Shown here: positions 51,707-63,788 of the stretch, piece after piece | How positions within the stretch are numbered: position 1 is the first letter of the stretch | Layout of the letters: every line of letters begins with the position of its first letter | From: Balanoglossus misakiensis | Lineage: Eukaryota; Hemichordata | Direction of reading: 5' to 3' | DNA length: 64,000 nt | Assembly (NCBI GenBank): GCA_040954595.2 | Contig: CM082590.2 | Span: forward strand, 8,680,001-8,744,000 | Translations under genes and position numbers: made by a program | The notes under the pieces: generated by a model | What the model saw: only the letters and a program-made list of their open reading frames with translations | What the model was told of the DNA's origin: nothing | Database searches by the model: none

Positions 51707-52634
51707 TCAAACTAGATCATTAGCATAAGCTTTAGATTCGATTTTAGCGACCATTCTCCTGGCGTAGAAGTCTTTGTATTCTGGAGGAAGTTCGTCCAGA
51801 GTTTTCAAGGCTCTGTCCAATATCTGCATCGCTCTGCTTGCAGCTGACGGATCCTTGTTGCCATAGAGATCTTTCTTCTCGTAGTACGACGAATCCAGCT
51901 GCCGCCAAAAGACGTTGACAGCGACGCCAAACTCCAGCGAGATCACGTTGTGGAACCACAAAGCTGGAATGAATAATATATCTCCCGGTTCAAGAACACA
52001 TTCGTACCACGTGACTTCGGCAAATTTCGGGTATTTATCCAAATCGGGATTGTCTATAGCCAGAACTTCCGATTTATCCCCGCACAGGTACAGATTGGTC
52101 GCGTCTCGCGGGCTGAACAATACCGCCCTCTTGTGGCCGCTGACCTGAATCAGTATATTATCCATTACATCATAGTGCGTCCAGAGTTGTATGCCTTGCG
52201 ACGCGATCCTGAAAACGCTCGAGAAGAAATGATCATCCGCGAAAAAATGAGGAAATTTAATGTCTTCCGCGAGGGCCACATATTGTTTTCTTATATCCGC
52301 GACGTCTTTTCTCGTATCGTCTCCCAAAGATCGTAAATAGTATTTCTCCTCGGGGTCTATGAAATATTCGCTCATCGAATGGCAACGTCCGATACAGAAA
52401 ATTCTTGTTGATGAAATCCATTTGCGGTGACGGACTGACGTGAACTTTGACCTCTTGGCGTCCACCGTGTCCGCAGAGATATTCCGCTGTCCATTTTTCC
52501 TTGCACGGACCAATATCCAGTCCTCGCAACACAACGGGAATTCGTCTTGGATAAATCCTTGTTTTAAAGTCTTCTTCAGTGACATTTTCGTGAATTTCCA
52601 CCTCTATTTTGCGTTTGCACCAGTGACTAGACAT
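51707..52634 (-). CDS. TYW5: tRNA wybutosine-synthesizing protein 5 (JmjC hydroxylase), frameshifted
   Basis: TYW5 hydroxylates the wybutosine base at position 37 of phenylalanine tRNA, using Fe(II) and 2-oxoglutarate. The JmjC iron ligands are visible: HYD within [10 protein letters not shown], and the distal His in [10 protein letters not shown]. The C-terminal half ([29 protein letters not shown]) closely matches the vertebrate protein as I remember it. The start at 52634 ([15 protein letters not shown]) gives an N-terminus of normal length. Two reading frames are needed: residues up to RTLPFDE (ends 52371), then a frame from 52369 ([14 protein letters not shown]). About ten residues expected between them are missing, so the sum is about 308 residues against roughly 315 in human. 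The coding part has no introns, unlike the human gene. It is either a real defect, a retrocopy, or an assembly error. Confidence 0.85.
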
Positions 52635-52842
52635 AATCCATGAACTATCGATGATGTGGCAGATCAAAGTTGACGAGTTGTTGCTTCATTAGATGAAATC
52701 TGAAGAATCTGAAAATGGAAGATGTAAAGAATGTTTATATTTTTTCATGATTTCTGACACGTAATAAGGTGACATGAGATCTATAGACAATCTATGATTT
52801 TCTTAAGAAAATCACAAGCTGAATGTTATTAAACTAAGCACC

Positions 52843-52937
52843 TTAACCATTTTACCCCCAGTTCCCTCTATAGTGGTCCAAATCCTTCTATGGTTAAGTT
52901 GGACCTCTATACAGGGAACTGGAGATGGAAGGGTTAA
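52843..52937. mobile_element. piggyBac-like MITE (family A) in the TYW5 leader intron
   Basis: TTAA on both sides with diverged termini; it contains GTTAAGTTGGACCTCTATAC. Confidence 0.65.
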
Positions 52938-52962
52938 GTTTCATTGACAACTATCAAAAGTT

Positions 52963-53290
52963 CCAGTCAGATACTATCTAGCCTAAGAAGGCCCATCATT
53001 GGAGGAGTTGCTCCTCACAGAATAAAGATATACATCACTCTGGAACATGCAATTGGCCATACAATGTATCAGAACGTGGCAACCTACCTATTGATATGCC
53101 CGATTCCTGGAGATATCCAACCAGATTTCACCTGAAATATAAAAGATAGTCTTGTGAAACGCTGATCACTGCCAAAAGATGGACATGTGGTTTGACTGTT
53201 GTCCAGTCAGATACTATCTAGCCTAAAAAGGCCCATCATTGAAGGAGTTGCTCCTCACAGATTAAAGGTATACATCATTCTGGACGGTGC
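52963..53290. repeat. Two 88-bp direct repeats 240 bp apart
   Basis: Copies at 52963-53050 and 53203-53290, both starting CCAGTCAGATACTATCTAGC, with only a handful of differences. They bracket a candidate TYW5 leader exon. Confidence 0.7.
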
Positions 53291-53561
53291 AGAAAATTCA
53301 CTATGGACAGAGGAACGGCTTTATAGACGGTGAGGGCGGTATAATGGTCATCTCGTGGTCATCGCCAATATTGGCCAGAGAACCCGTGTTTTTTGGGGTA
53401 GAGACTCTACAAGAGCTATTTTATCATCACCCTAGAGGACGAGTGAAGATTAAAGACAACGCACGACAGCGCTCCGTTTCAAATAAGTTCCAAATTCACC
53501 CATGGCGACCGTGATAACGCCTGACCCACCCGCAATGTCTCCATCCAACACATGGTCTGGC

Positions 53562-53575
53562 CGTCGCCATTTTGA
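53562..53575 (-). promoter_or_regulatory. YY1-like initiator, likely TYW5 promoter
   Basis: On the minus strand the sequence reads CAAAATGGCGACGG, matching the YY1 core. Its ATG (53568-53570) opens a 24-codon ORF (begins MATARPCVGWRHCGW). The position, about 0.9 kb upstream of the TYW5 start and amid candidate leader exons, suits a TYW5 promoter. Confidence 0.4.
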
Positions 53576-54544
53576 AACTGATTCGCTCGCCGGTATCAGT
53601 TGTCGATTTGAATGAAATATCCATCGTTTCACGTCTGCGTAGAATGGGAATATACGTCAAGCAGTTAATTACACTGACCACAAAACTAAACCACTACTTA
53701 CTAGGATAAAATGTGAGCCACCAGTGCGTTGGCATCAAATACAGAGGAGCACACATCCACTGACCACACACACATGCCGCACATGCACTTGTTGTAACAC
53801 GACACAGAGGGCGCTCTAGAATTCCACGAAGGATTCAGGCCAATACCAGACATCATTACTCTGATTGGGGTTAATTATTTGATTTCATCGTCCATGGAAA
53901 TTTAAAAAATACATAGATAAATGACTGGATTACGTTTGTTACTTTTTTCAAGGTTTACCCCGTTACTTTTTAATGTTAATGGACTTTGGAAACATCTCAC
54001 AGACAAGAACAGTAAGACTTTTTTTACTACAACATTACACGTCTCCGTGTTTGATGCCAGTTGTTACATCATGATTCAAATTTTGAGCATGAGACGGGAT
54101 GCTGGTAAATTCACACGGGACATTGGCGTTCAACAACTGACATCACTTGATAACGTCATCACGATGAAAAGTGTTGTTTTGGAGGCAGCAAAGAGAGACT
54201 GCGCGCAGTCTTGGGATGAAGGCGTGGGTTGATCGCCAGTTCGAAACACAGCAGTCGTAAAATCAGACGCCCACCGCTTTTCGCACCCGGCAAAACCCGT
54301 GGGGAGTCATTTTGACACTGCAAACAGTACTTTAAACATTCAATAATCTTAAAGCGACCATTTGAACTTACAAACGCAAGGGGGAGAAACGTTTCTACGC
54401 AAAAATGTGGGAGTGTGTATACGTACTTGTCACCTGCCGACACCTTACTTACAACGTACGTTGGAGAAAACAAAAGTACAAAAAGACAAAACAAATGACA
54501 AAACAATAACGTCAGTGGCATTTCGCTCACTTTTTACCCTATTT

Positions 54545-54727
54545 GCGGTCTCTCTCTCTTTCTGTTTATTCTCTTCTCTCTCTCTTTAGAACTATTTCTT
54601 TCTTTTTGTCTCTCTCTCACTCTTTCTCCTCTCTCGCTCTCTCCTTCCCTCTCTCTATCATTCTCTCTATCCCTCCCTCTATCTATCATTCTCTCTATCC
54701 CCCCCCCCTCTCTCTCTCTCTCTCACT
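54545..54727. repeat. (CT)n-rich microsatellite
   Basis: Pyrimidine-rich run with a C-tract, upstream of the hypothetical ORF. Confidence 0.85.
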
Positions 54728-54930
54728 GTACGAATTTCACAGAAAAGTTGACCCACCCTTCCTATAATTGCCACCTCCCAGTGTTGAAGGAACGCCCGAA
54801 TAATCTTTCTCTTCACTGACAGAGATGTAACAGATCTCGACCGCACATCAAACAAGGGTGATGTCGGCTAGATTGGAAGCTGTCAACACTCCCGCCATAT
54901 CAGCGATAAATCACATTCAATTATTACCCT

Positions 54931-55239
54931 TCAGTCGTCGAGGGGTGAGAGATTATGAACTCTGTAGTTTATCAGGTCACAGACTTGACAAAATCCGCGC
55001 TTGATCATGAATCTTGTGATGGTGTGAGTTTTTTGGGTCTGTGAGCATCTTCCCTTGTCAAGTCTACGTCTGTATTCGGCTGCACAGCTATGTAGATTTC
55101 GAAGAGCGTTGTACCTTAATTTTCTGTCTTTCAGTTCCTTGGTACTAGTCCCATAGGAGTATATTTCCAGTTTAGCCGCATTCAGCGCCAGCCTTTCCAA
55201 CACATGCGTCACCATGTGTAACACATGAAAACAAACCAT
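54931..55239 (-). CDS. Hypothetical 102-residue ORF
   Basis: Single open frame with an ATG in good context (A at -3, G at +4), stop at 54931-54933. The predicted protein is basic, starts MVCFHVLHMVTHVLERLAL, is rich in Arg and Lys (AAEYRRRLDKGRC) and has a CQVC pair near its end. Composition looks more protein-like than most random ORFs here, but no family, splice context or promoter supports it. It may be chance or a decayed mobile-element gene. Confidence 0.25.
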   Translation of the reverse strand: MVCFHVLHMVTHVLERLALNAAKLEIYSYGTSTKELKDRKLRYNALRNLHSCAAEYRRRLDKGRCSQTQKTHTITRFMIKRGFCQVCDLINYRVHNLSPLDD

Positions 55240-55486
55240 TAGTGTATAAAGTTTTCATCAGACTAGACTGTCCGAATATCTGGGGACAATCTGAGCCACC
55301 CGTTGCTAGGGTCAGCGCGAAACTTATCCTGCAGACTAACAACTTAGCAACCATTGCAATAACTTGGCAACCTGGAGGCTACTGACTGATCCTTGACCTC
55401 TGTGATCAAACCAGTCGATAAATATACAGAACATGTATCAGTCACCGGATTATATATTTAAAAATAAAAAATATGTATGTTGGCCT

Positions 55487-55500
55487 ATGTGTGTGTGTGT

Positions 55501-55564
<64 letters not shown>

Positions 55565-55629
55565 ACACACAGAGACAGAGAGACAGAGACAGAGAGACCG
55601 ACAGATATATAATTAGATAGACAGACATT

Positions 55630-55685
<56 letters not shown>

Positions 55686-55722
55686 AAGAAAGAAAAGAAG
55701 AAAGAAAGAAAGAAAGAAAGAA
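55487..55722. repeat. Compound microsatellite (GT)(GA)(CAGA)(GATA)(GAAA)
   Basis: Five linked purine-rich motifs in order. Confidence 0.9.
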
Positions 55723-57260
55723 TTTCAAAGTACTGACAGATAATGTACTAAGTTTAGGCTATTTGTCTCTACACATTGAGAGTTGTCGGTCAATTAAAAA
55801 TGTGTAAGATCATTAACATATCAAATTATGGGACACTCGGATGCGTTGATGATCACGTGAAAATTATACAGGCATTTCATATCAATGCATGGTGCCATAC
55901 TGTTGATGTAGGCTAGACGCAAGGCGATAGGCCAACGGTATCCCAGTAACCCGATTCTTCTCTGCCAAGAGTTTTAACATGGCAGGTCATAACACAAGTC
56001 TGTTAGCGGTCATTGAGGACACGACATCCGGGGAACTGGAGCTCTGAAATTGTCCTTACTGGACAAGAGCAGTTTTTGCCGATTCTGACTGTTTTAGCAC
56101 ATAAGATGTGGTTACCATGGGCTACACCCAAACTGCACAGCGCGGTGATGATGAAGCCAGCTTCTCATATGACAAAAAACAACGATGAAAACAACGCCTA
56201 CGTGTTCATTTTAGCCTGTAAAATATTAATGATCACGACTACAAGACGAAACAAAAATGAGAACATCGGGTTCGAATATTTTACACGACGACTGACGAGT
56301 TCACGGTATCATGCGACGTCTATGCATACTGTCCTATTTCATGGTGTGAAGTCCACGGATATGGCGTCGTGAAACAGACATGCATATACTCCGTTTCCTC
56401 TTATTTTGTGGGCCAAAATGCTAGCTCAGAACCCAAATTATCAGACGAACACCATCACATGATTTTAAGACAGTTAGTGTCGATATTATCCCAGTTATTC
56501 TAACGGTGCGAGCGCCCACTATAACAGTCTGGTGTGTTCGCAAAAGCACAGGCGAAAAAGGCCAATATAATGTAAAAACATAAATCTTTCAAGTGACGTA
56601 ATTAATTTGCATTTACGTCATCACATGAACATTTTGTTAATATTTGCCACAGAAATAAATCACGCAATAATTATATTTTATAAAATTTAAAAATTTCTTT
56701 GATTTTGTAATTATTTTTGGGCAATGAAAAGCGTCCAACCTCAGTTTTACTCCATATTAGGGTTCAGCTCTACACGACATCCCATAATATTCACCTACCG
56801 CTGCCGGATCCTATTTTTCTCGCTGTTACCGTAATTTAGTCCCCCCGCTGAAATTTTAGGAAAATTCTCTTTAATTTGCGAATTTTGCGTGTAATAAAAT
56901 AAATTCAACTGTATAACTGATATTTATACTGCGAAGCTTGGGTATGGTGAGTTAGGTTTTTAATAAATGACGGGTGTTTGTGATTTTTTGTCGTTTAAAT
57001 AGCTGCTACAGGGGGAGTTTGACTTTCGGAGTTGTCTTGTCTCCCTCCACCACACCCAACGAAGTGGCTCTATTTTATCTGTCTTTGTGATACTGTATCG
57101 GGGAAAATTGGGCGGTACCTGGCAGAAAAAGGCATCTCGAGTGCCATTGATTTGTGGTTGATTAATCCCGCTCTAGCCAGGGGAGTGAAATTTGACGGAG
57201 ACTCGGTGCGTGGCTTTTAATTGAGGTATTTTTTGGTGTTTGCGAGCGCTGAAAAGCAAA

Positions 57261-57378
57261 ATGGCGTGCTGTCTCAGCGAAGAAGCGAAAGAGCAGAAAC
57301 GAATCAACCAAGAAATTGAAAAGCAACTCCGAAAAGATAAACGAGATGCAAGGAGGGAACTCAAGCTACTTTTACTGG
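57261..57378 (+). CDS. GNAQ: G-protein alpha subunit, Gq class, coding exon 1
   Basis: Encodes [20 protein letters not shown] and continues to [10 protein letters not shown], the hallmark N-terminus of Gq/G11 alpha. These proteins couple seven-helix receptors to phospholipase C-beta at the plasma membrane. Cys3 and Cys4 are the known palmitoylation sites of this class, and the following helix is the beta-gamma-binding N-terminal helix. The ATG lies in good context (aaaATGG). The exon ends in phase 1 at a consensus donor (gtaagt). Vertebrate GNAQ has a few extra residues before this Met; they are absent here, as is usual in invertebrates. Confidence 0.95.
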
Positions 57379-57580
57379 GTAAGTCTGTTAATTTTTCCTG
57401 GCGATCCATCGAAATCTACCCCAGAATCAGACATTTTTTCCTGCGATGTTAATGTATATAGCCACACTGACTATATTGGCCGCCATGTTGTTCGTACCCC
57501 ATTGATGCCTAGTACATTTCAGATGCCGGGATGCTTGTGCGATCTGTGTTAATATCTGCTGTGATTTTCTCATGAAATAG
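57379..57580 (+). other. Intron 1 of the Gq-alpha gene, with antisense YY1-like motif
   Basis: 202-nt intron. On the minus strand near 57478-57490 it contains AACATGGCGGCC, a YY1-type core whose ATG opens a 19-codon antisense ORF ([19 protein letters not shown]). Confidence 0.6.
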
Positions 57581-57765
57581 GCACGGGAGAAAGTGGAAAG
57601 AGCACTTTTATTAAGCAAATGCGAATTATCCACGGATCGGGGTATACAGAAGAAGATAGGAAAACCTTCACCAAGTTGGTCTACCAAAACATATTTATGG
57701 CGATGAACTCGATGATCAGAGCGATGGAAACACTCAAGATTCAATACAAAAACCAGAACAGCATC
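57581..57765 (+). CDS. GNAQ: G-protein alpha subunit, Gq class, coding exon 2 (P-loop)
   Basis: 185 nt, phase 1 to 0; with exon 1 it gives 101 codons. Acceptor catgaaatag, donor gtaagt. It carries the G1/P-loop GTGESGKST that binds the GTP phosphates, then [13 protein letters not shown], the linker 1 region and the start of the helical domain ([19 protein letters not shown]). The boundary matches that of vertebrate GNAQ as I recall it. Switch regions, the NKxD motif and the receptor-binding C-terminus are not in the window, so the gene continues past 64000. Confidence 0.95.
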
Positions 57766-59335
57766 GTAAGTATTAAAAACACAGTTTTAATTCGTCGATC
57801 TTGTTTGCATTAGTCTTAGATCTCACTACTTCTGGGATGATGCTCTACATTGATGGTGCAATGAAACAAGGGAAACGTTTTTCCTGCTTGGTACCTTGGA
57901 TGACCTATTTAGTCTTTAGGACACTTGTACTACAAACATAGCGTCTGCCCCGATTGTTAGCTATTTTCTAGCATATTAAACAAGAAATCAACCCTCCCAT
58001 GTCGATTTCCAAGTGAAATATACCACTGTTTTGAGACATAACAAAGACAAGGCTACTGTGAAGCCCTACAAGTACAAGTAGTGTTTGTAATTTTATAAAA
58101 ACTACACCCTACATTTTGATTATAATAATTCCTATAGCATGATTAAAATATCTGACTCATGGCCTTGATTCTAAAATTAAAATATTCCAGTGAAACTTCA
58201 AAATATTTTGTCACTTATAGGTCATATTTTGACTCCTTCAATATTTCTGTGCAGGACAGACAGTGTAGAATTTTACCATGTGTCAGTTGATTGTTTTAAA
58301 ATCAATGTCCAGATAATTTTTTTTATATTGGTTGGAATTGTTAGCTGCTAAATTAATGACTGTGTGAATTTTCCTGTTCCAAATAACTAGGGTATTGTTC
58401 AATACTGGGATGCTTCAATAACCATGGATACATGTAAATTATATGTAATGTCACAGACAGCTGGTGCGGCTATCTGCAATCACAAAACCAGGATGTTTTT
58501 AGATTTGTACATTTGTGAAATCTATTTCATGTTGTATTGTTGTTGCTATAAGAAATGTTTGGTTTGAATTGTCAGATGCTTCAATTATTTGTGTGTGTGT
58601 GTGTTCCCATGCTTCTTGAAATGTGTATTTTGCTATTGGCAATGTTTGGGTACACTTCCAAAAACCAGGGCCTGGTTTCTGGAAAGACTGTATACCGAGT
58701 GTATTTGAGTAAAACAATGGGCCGATGCTTTGGGCCCACATAGACTACCCTGGTTAACTAACAACCATGTACCCCTATTGGTAGTGTACACTGGTAAATC
58801 ATTATTTTGTCATGTTAAGCTTACAAATGATTAATGCAAGGAATGGGGGTGTGTGTAACCCCTTTCACCCCCATGTATGTGCAAATGGGATCACCCATAA
58901 GAACAAAACTTGGACTTACCATGTGTTTATAGGGAGGAAGGGGAAAGATGTCATTGTCCAAGGGGAAAATGTGTGTATAAATATCTGTTGATACTGACTC
59001 CCTTGAAAAGTGGGATCACACTTCGGAAGTACGGAAATAGATGTTGAAATTCCTTGAAAAAATTGTTCCCCACTAAGGTAGAAACTGTGTGGGGTAATTT
59101 TGAATTGAAATAGGAATTATCTTGGGGTTGAAATAAAGGTATAAAAATATATCAATACGTGGAAAAATATTACAATGGTTGAAACTGTGTGAGGCAATGT
59201 TTGATTTGAAATAGCAATTAGCGCGTTGTTTGTAAGTGAAAAAGGTTATGAAAATAGAACTGATTCTTGGGGAAAAAATGGGTCTCACAATCATTGAGGC
59301 TGTTTTTTGACAAGAATTGGCAATAATCGTGCTGT

Positions 59336-59430
59336 TTAACCCTTTTACCCCCATTTCCGTATGTAGAGGTCCAGGTTGACCATCGAAAACCATAGGTTTG
59401 GACTGAACCATGGTGGTGAAAGGGTGTATT
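59336..59430. mobile_element. piggyBac-like MITE (family A)
   Basis: Left TTAA with CCCTTTTACC; right end GGTGAAAGGG without TTAA. Confidence 0.68.
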
Positions 59431-60459
59431 TTCTGCCCGTTTTCACAGTATGGAGGGGTGTGGGCATCCGAGGTCCGTTGTCCATCTCTCTCAGTGAGCA
59501 TCGGGTTTCAGGAAGGAAGATATTTCAGTATGGCCGATAATATGTCTTCCGAAACTCTTCCAATCGAGTATCGGCTATACAACTAATTGACAAACGGTGG
59601 GATTGTATTTCTATCCTGAAATACCGGACAACCAGCTTTCCCCCCTATATTCCTGTATATGGGTCGGTCCGCGCCACCAAAGAATGGGTGTAGACTATGG
59701 TACAATGGTGGGAAAGGGTGTGTGTTGTTTGTTGACCCAGATTTGTAATTGATCGCGAGAGATGGGAGGGCTCGTGTCTGGCTTAGAGGTTACAGCCAGC
59801 TATTGAATAATCAGGCGACATATATGCAGTGAAACGGAGAACGCACGCAAACTAGGACATGTTTCAAGTTTCAAGAAATCTGTCCATTACGCTTCATATT
59901 CTAATTCTAACACGTACAATTTCAAATGAGATTTTCGTAATTCTAACACATACGATTTCACTTGAGATTTTCGTAATTTCTAACTCGTATAATTTCAACA
60001 AGATTCAGAATCTATAATTCACAACACTTTTGAATTTCACAAATCTTATGATGCATTCGAGTTTGTTTTATTGTCGTTTATTTCTGAAACATGACCGAAT
60101 TTGAACAAAAATAACCATGAAACACGTCTTTTTGTCTGTTGCTCGTTCGTCTGGAAGAATAAAATCAATATGAAACACTCTGAATCAATACTGATAAGAT
60201 TTTTGAAGTTCCTCTTCAGCAAAATATTCAAAACATTGATACAGTAATTTCCTATCTTACATAATGCTGTAGTTTGGGCCCATCTACCCTTATAATTATG
60301 TTTCATAGTTACGGTATTAATTTTTCAGTAAAATTTTAAGGATGTCAAAGCTTGTATATAATTATAATTTTTCGCAACTTGTGGTGGAATTTTTCTCAAG
60401 CTATCTATAATCATATCAAATTTTTATGCCAGTTTGAAAAATTATTGTTTTTAGCCCAA

Positions 60460-60555
60460 AATTTGACTCTCTCACCCCCAGTTCTCGCTTTAGAGGTCCA
60501 GCCCTACCATAGAAAACAATGGGCTTGGACTGAACCATGGTGGTGAAAGGGTTAA
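60460..60555. mobile_element. piggyBac-like MITE (family A)
   Basis: Left end eroded, right end GGTGAAAGGG followed by TTAA. Confidence 0.68.
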
Positions 60556-60915
60556 ATTGGAACGTTAAATCAAAATTGATTTGTGAACAGGATAATTATA
60601 TGAGTGGGATATGTATTCAAATGCATTCAATTAATTGAACTTAAGGGGTCATGAAAATCTTTCACTGGTATTACCGAATTCCTTGCGACGTGTTTAGCTC
60701 TGGGTTACCAAAGTCTGGGTAAACCCACAAAGTAAATAATGGTGTGCTGATCATAGCAGCAAATGTGTATTTGTTACTGTCAGCTGTAAACCACGCCTCT
60801 CTGAAAAGACCATACAGAATTTATGTTAGATGTTTCTTCTGTTGAATGTAATGGTGCTGTATTCTGAATTCTCGATTATTGTGTTTTTTCTGTGTGTGGT
60901 ATCGCTGTCTGTTAT

Positions 60916-61007
60916 TTAACCCTTTCACCCCCATTTCCTTATAGAGAGGTCCAACCTTGCTGTAACAAAGATGGGTTTGGACTGAACCATGGTGGTGAAA
61001 GGTTTAA
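60916..61007. mobile_element. piggyBac-like MITE (family A)
   Basis: TTAA on both sides, CCCTTTCACC at the left, one base lost from the right terminus. Same orientation as the copy 360 bp to its left. Confidence 0.73.
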
Positions 61008-61329
61008 GGGACACAGAAATTCTGTATGCCTGTGGATTGAGTGCCCGGAGCATGCAATGCCAGGCCTTTAAATTTGAAAATTCAGGTGCCATCTTTAGGA
61101 GCTCCCTGTGTGATGTCATAGGTCACCTGGGGGTCAGAGTTCAAAGGGTAGAAAATGGTGTCAGTGAGACTGGATGGATGTAATGTTATGGCTATGGTTT
61201 GCTGGGGTTCTTGACGAAAACCACAGCACTGTACTAACCATACAAACTTAGCTTCTCTTTCAAAATAACAAATTCCGACCGTATCGGGTGGCGTGTCCAC
61301 TCATCGCAGTTGCATTCTCGGTGCTATAG

Positions 61330-61530
61330 TTTAAAGGGACAAAGTCTCTCTCTCTCGCTGCCCCTTTTCCAGTAATTCTGTTTGATACAAGACACCATTT
61401 ATGTTATTCTACATGTGGATATATGGTGAATCAACGTTCTACCACACATGACTTCCATCCCACTTGTATGATATGAGAGTAAAAACTCGCTCAAAATGAA
61501 TAATTGGTCCCTACCGCTTATTCCCAGTGT
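61330..61530. mobile_element. Family B fold-back MITE, half copy
   Basis: Left half only: TTTAAAGGGACAAAGTC through the CCATCCCACTTGTA block and centre. Confidence 0.62.
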
Positions 61531-62371
61531 TACTTACAGCCATACATTATGTATAAATGCAAATGAATTACAATACATGAAAAAATGTACAAGAGCTGTT
61601 TTGTCGTGTATCTTTCTTCCGTAATCTTATAAATAAAGTATGTTTGATATTGAAGGCATGGATTTGTAGTACCAGCTTGTGAGCTTGTTTTGAAGCCTCT
61701 TGGATCTGGCCACATAATTTGGTTTCCTTGGTAACACCCTCTGTGCTGGGCGCATGGTTACCGTGGATACCAGATAGGCTGAGTCACTGTGATGTTCCAG
61801 TGTGTCAATACTTGTTGTTTAGGGAGATCTGTTGTCTTTGCATTGAGATACATGTGATAACCTTATCACATACCATTATTTGGTTCAGTTCCAACCTCCC
61901 CCCTTTCCTTTATAATTTGGTTTAACCCTGATTATTTTGATATGTTGGTCTGTGTCATTGTATGTTGCCAGTTCATATTTTATAACAAGCTATTGGAATA
62001 TTGTATTATATTTTAGTCTGTTGTATTCATTTTTGGTGAGCCACTTTATTAGTTATTAAAAAACCAGGTGTAATATTATATGATGCGAGAATTCTTGGCT
62101 GACATGTCCGAGGTCAAAGGTCAGTCTCCATACTTGCCGTGGTATCGGAAGCGTACTAATTACACTTCCAGAATTCATCTGGAAGGGGTTGGGTTTCACG
62201 GATCGGGGAAGATGGAAGCGTGTGAGAATAGTTTGTGTTAATTTAAGATCTCTGCCGGTTGCGTTGATGTCTGTCTGATTTCAGTGTGGGTCAAATGCGA
62301 TTTCAGACTGTGAAATTCATGTCACTGTCGGCGGCCATTTTTTGGGTACACCCCAGTATATTCATGTACAG

Positions 62372-62574
62372 TACTGTAAAACACTTTATTTTCGCGAGTT
62401 AAAATTTTCACGATATCGAGAGAGGCCACTGTTTCGCGAGTACTAATTTTTGCGTTCTCTTATTTCATTCACTGCATCGTTATCTTCAAAAAAACTTTTT
62501 ATTTACACGCTATTTTGGCTCTCGTGTATTTCGCGAAAATTTATTGCTCGCGAAAATAAAGTGTTTTTACAGTA
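62372..62574. mobile_element. Palindromic MITE (family F)
   Basis: 203 bp with long inverted ends TACTGTAAAACACTTTATTT and the complement. CpG-containing TTCGCGA blocks recur inside. Confidence 0.65.
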
Positions 62575-62807
62575 TTCAAATTGACTGATACACTATAGGG
62601 AGCCACGCACATAGGACAATAGCATGAGGTAACCTCGCGTTGACCTTACTTTCCCCCGTTTGTTTTATGTAGGTCCACCCACACTAGTGAAAAGATCATT
62701 GATCTTTGTGAGATTTTAGAGATGAAACCTGCGTTTATCGCATGCCAAGCATTTTGATTTATAAATTGTCAACTTGTTTCAATGTTTTTGAACTGTTGAT
62801 GTATATG

Positions 62808-62974
62808 TACAGTTAAACCTGGCTATAGTGGCCAGTCAAGGGACGTTCCTAAACTGGCCATTATAGTCAGGTGGTCCTTATAGACAGGTCAATTAATGTA
62901 CATGTTAATTGCATAGGGAGTGTAACAAAGTGGCCACTATATAGAGGTGGCCACTAACACTGGTTTGAGTGTTG
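62808..62974. mobile_element. TA-ended palindromic MITE (family E), copy 2
   Basis: Starts TACAGTTAAACCTGG, contains AGTGGCCA and TGGCCACTAT, ends in CACTGGTTTGAGTG (diverged). Confidence 0.6.
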
Positions 62975-63608
62975 TAACCAGGCTCCTAGGCTCTTGACCT
63001 TTCTGGGGATGGTCAGCGCGGAAAAAATGTGTCTGCCAGTCAGTGGAATGCCTGCTTGTCTCGAATCTCAGTTCATTGAGAAAGGAAGTCTGGACGTACT
63101 TGCCACTCGCTGTACATGTAGCTGCAGATCAAGGAGGCCCATTGCCACGGCAACTAAACCAGATTTCGTCACCTTGGCAACAGATGCCAGTGTGTACTGG
63201 TCTCATTCAATGAGTCATTTTCGAGGCATCTGTAATTTTGGTTGTGAAATTTTTATGATGTTTGAACTAGTTTGAACTTAATTCGGGCGTGTGAGGTAAT
63301 TTGGAATAACTAGGGTAACAACATATCTGGCTGATTCGTGTCACTGATTTCCCCTATCTTCGTGATGGAATATTCCCCAAATGAATACAGAAGGTCAAGT
63401 AGGCCGCACCCATTTCCAATAAAAGGGGTGATTGCAGTCAAGTTGGTACACTAACCAACATTTCATAAAAGTGATCTGAGGAGAATGAAAATCTAGACAT
63501 GTTGACAAGATAATGTTTCAGGAGTAGAGATGTCAAACGTGCATATCATCTCACAGTGTCAATCGGGTGAACGCGAAGAAATAACGGCCATGAAAATATT
63601 TCGCTTGA

Positions 63609-63788
63609 TACAGTAAAACCTATCTAAACCGAACCCTGTCTAATCTGGAAACCTGTCTATACCGAACACAGTTTCCTGTCCCTTTGACATAGAACCACAT
63701 GTTAAAAGAACCTCTATAAACTGGACACCTGCAAACCGAACAATTTCTTCAGTCCCTTTGGTGTTCGGTTTAGACAGACTTCACTGTA
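63609..63788. mobile_element. TA-ended palindromic MITE (family D), copy 3
   Basis: Ends ACAGTAAAACCTATCTAAAC and GTTTAGACAGACTTCACTGT; interior with CAAAGGGAC-type blocks as in the other two copies. Confidence 0.65.

Larger units (their letters stand above)
52700..53701 (-). other. Putative 5' leader of TYW5 with candidate untranslated exons
   Basis: Minus-strand splice signals upstream of the TYW5 start: an acceptor (ccattttcag) near 52709 just before the 5' UTR; a possible small exon at 53087-53132 (acceptor tatatttcag, donor gtaggt); a donor (cctag then gtaagt) at about 53701; and another possible donor near 53500. The true combination cannot be decided without RNA data. Confidence 0.35.
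53702..57260. other. Intergenic spacer between TYW5 and Gq-alpha
   Basis: Two long microsatellite regions, one hypothetical ORF (54931-55239), and a 120-codon plus-strand ORF (56013-56372) without splice or homology support. The last few hundred bases must hold the Gq-alpha promoter and 5' UTR, but no TATA box or clear initiator was seen. Confidence 0.5.

Noticed and set aside
56013-56372. 120-codon plus-strand ORF with a hydrophobic stretch
   Set aside because: No splice context, no recognisable domain, and a nearby in-frame start gives only 22 codons; probably chance.
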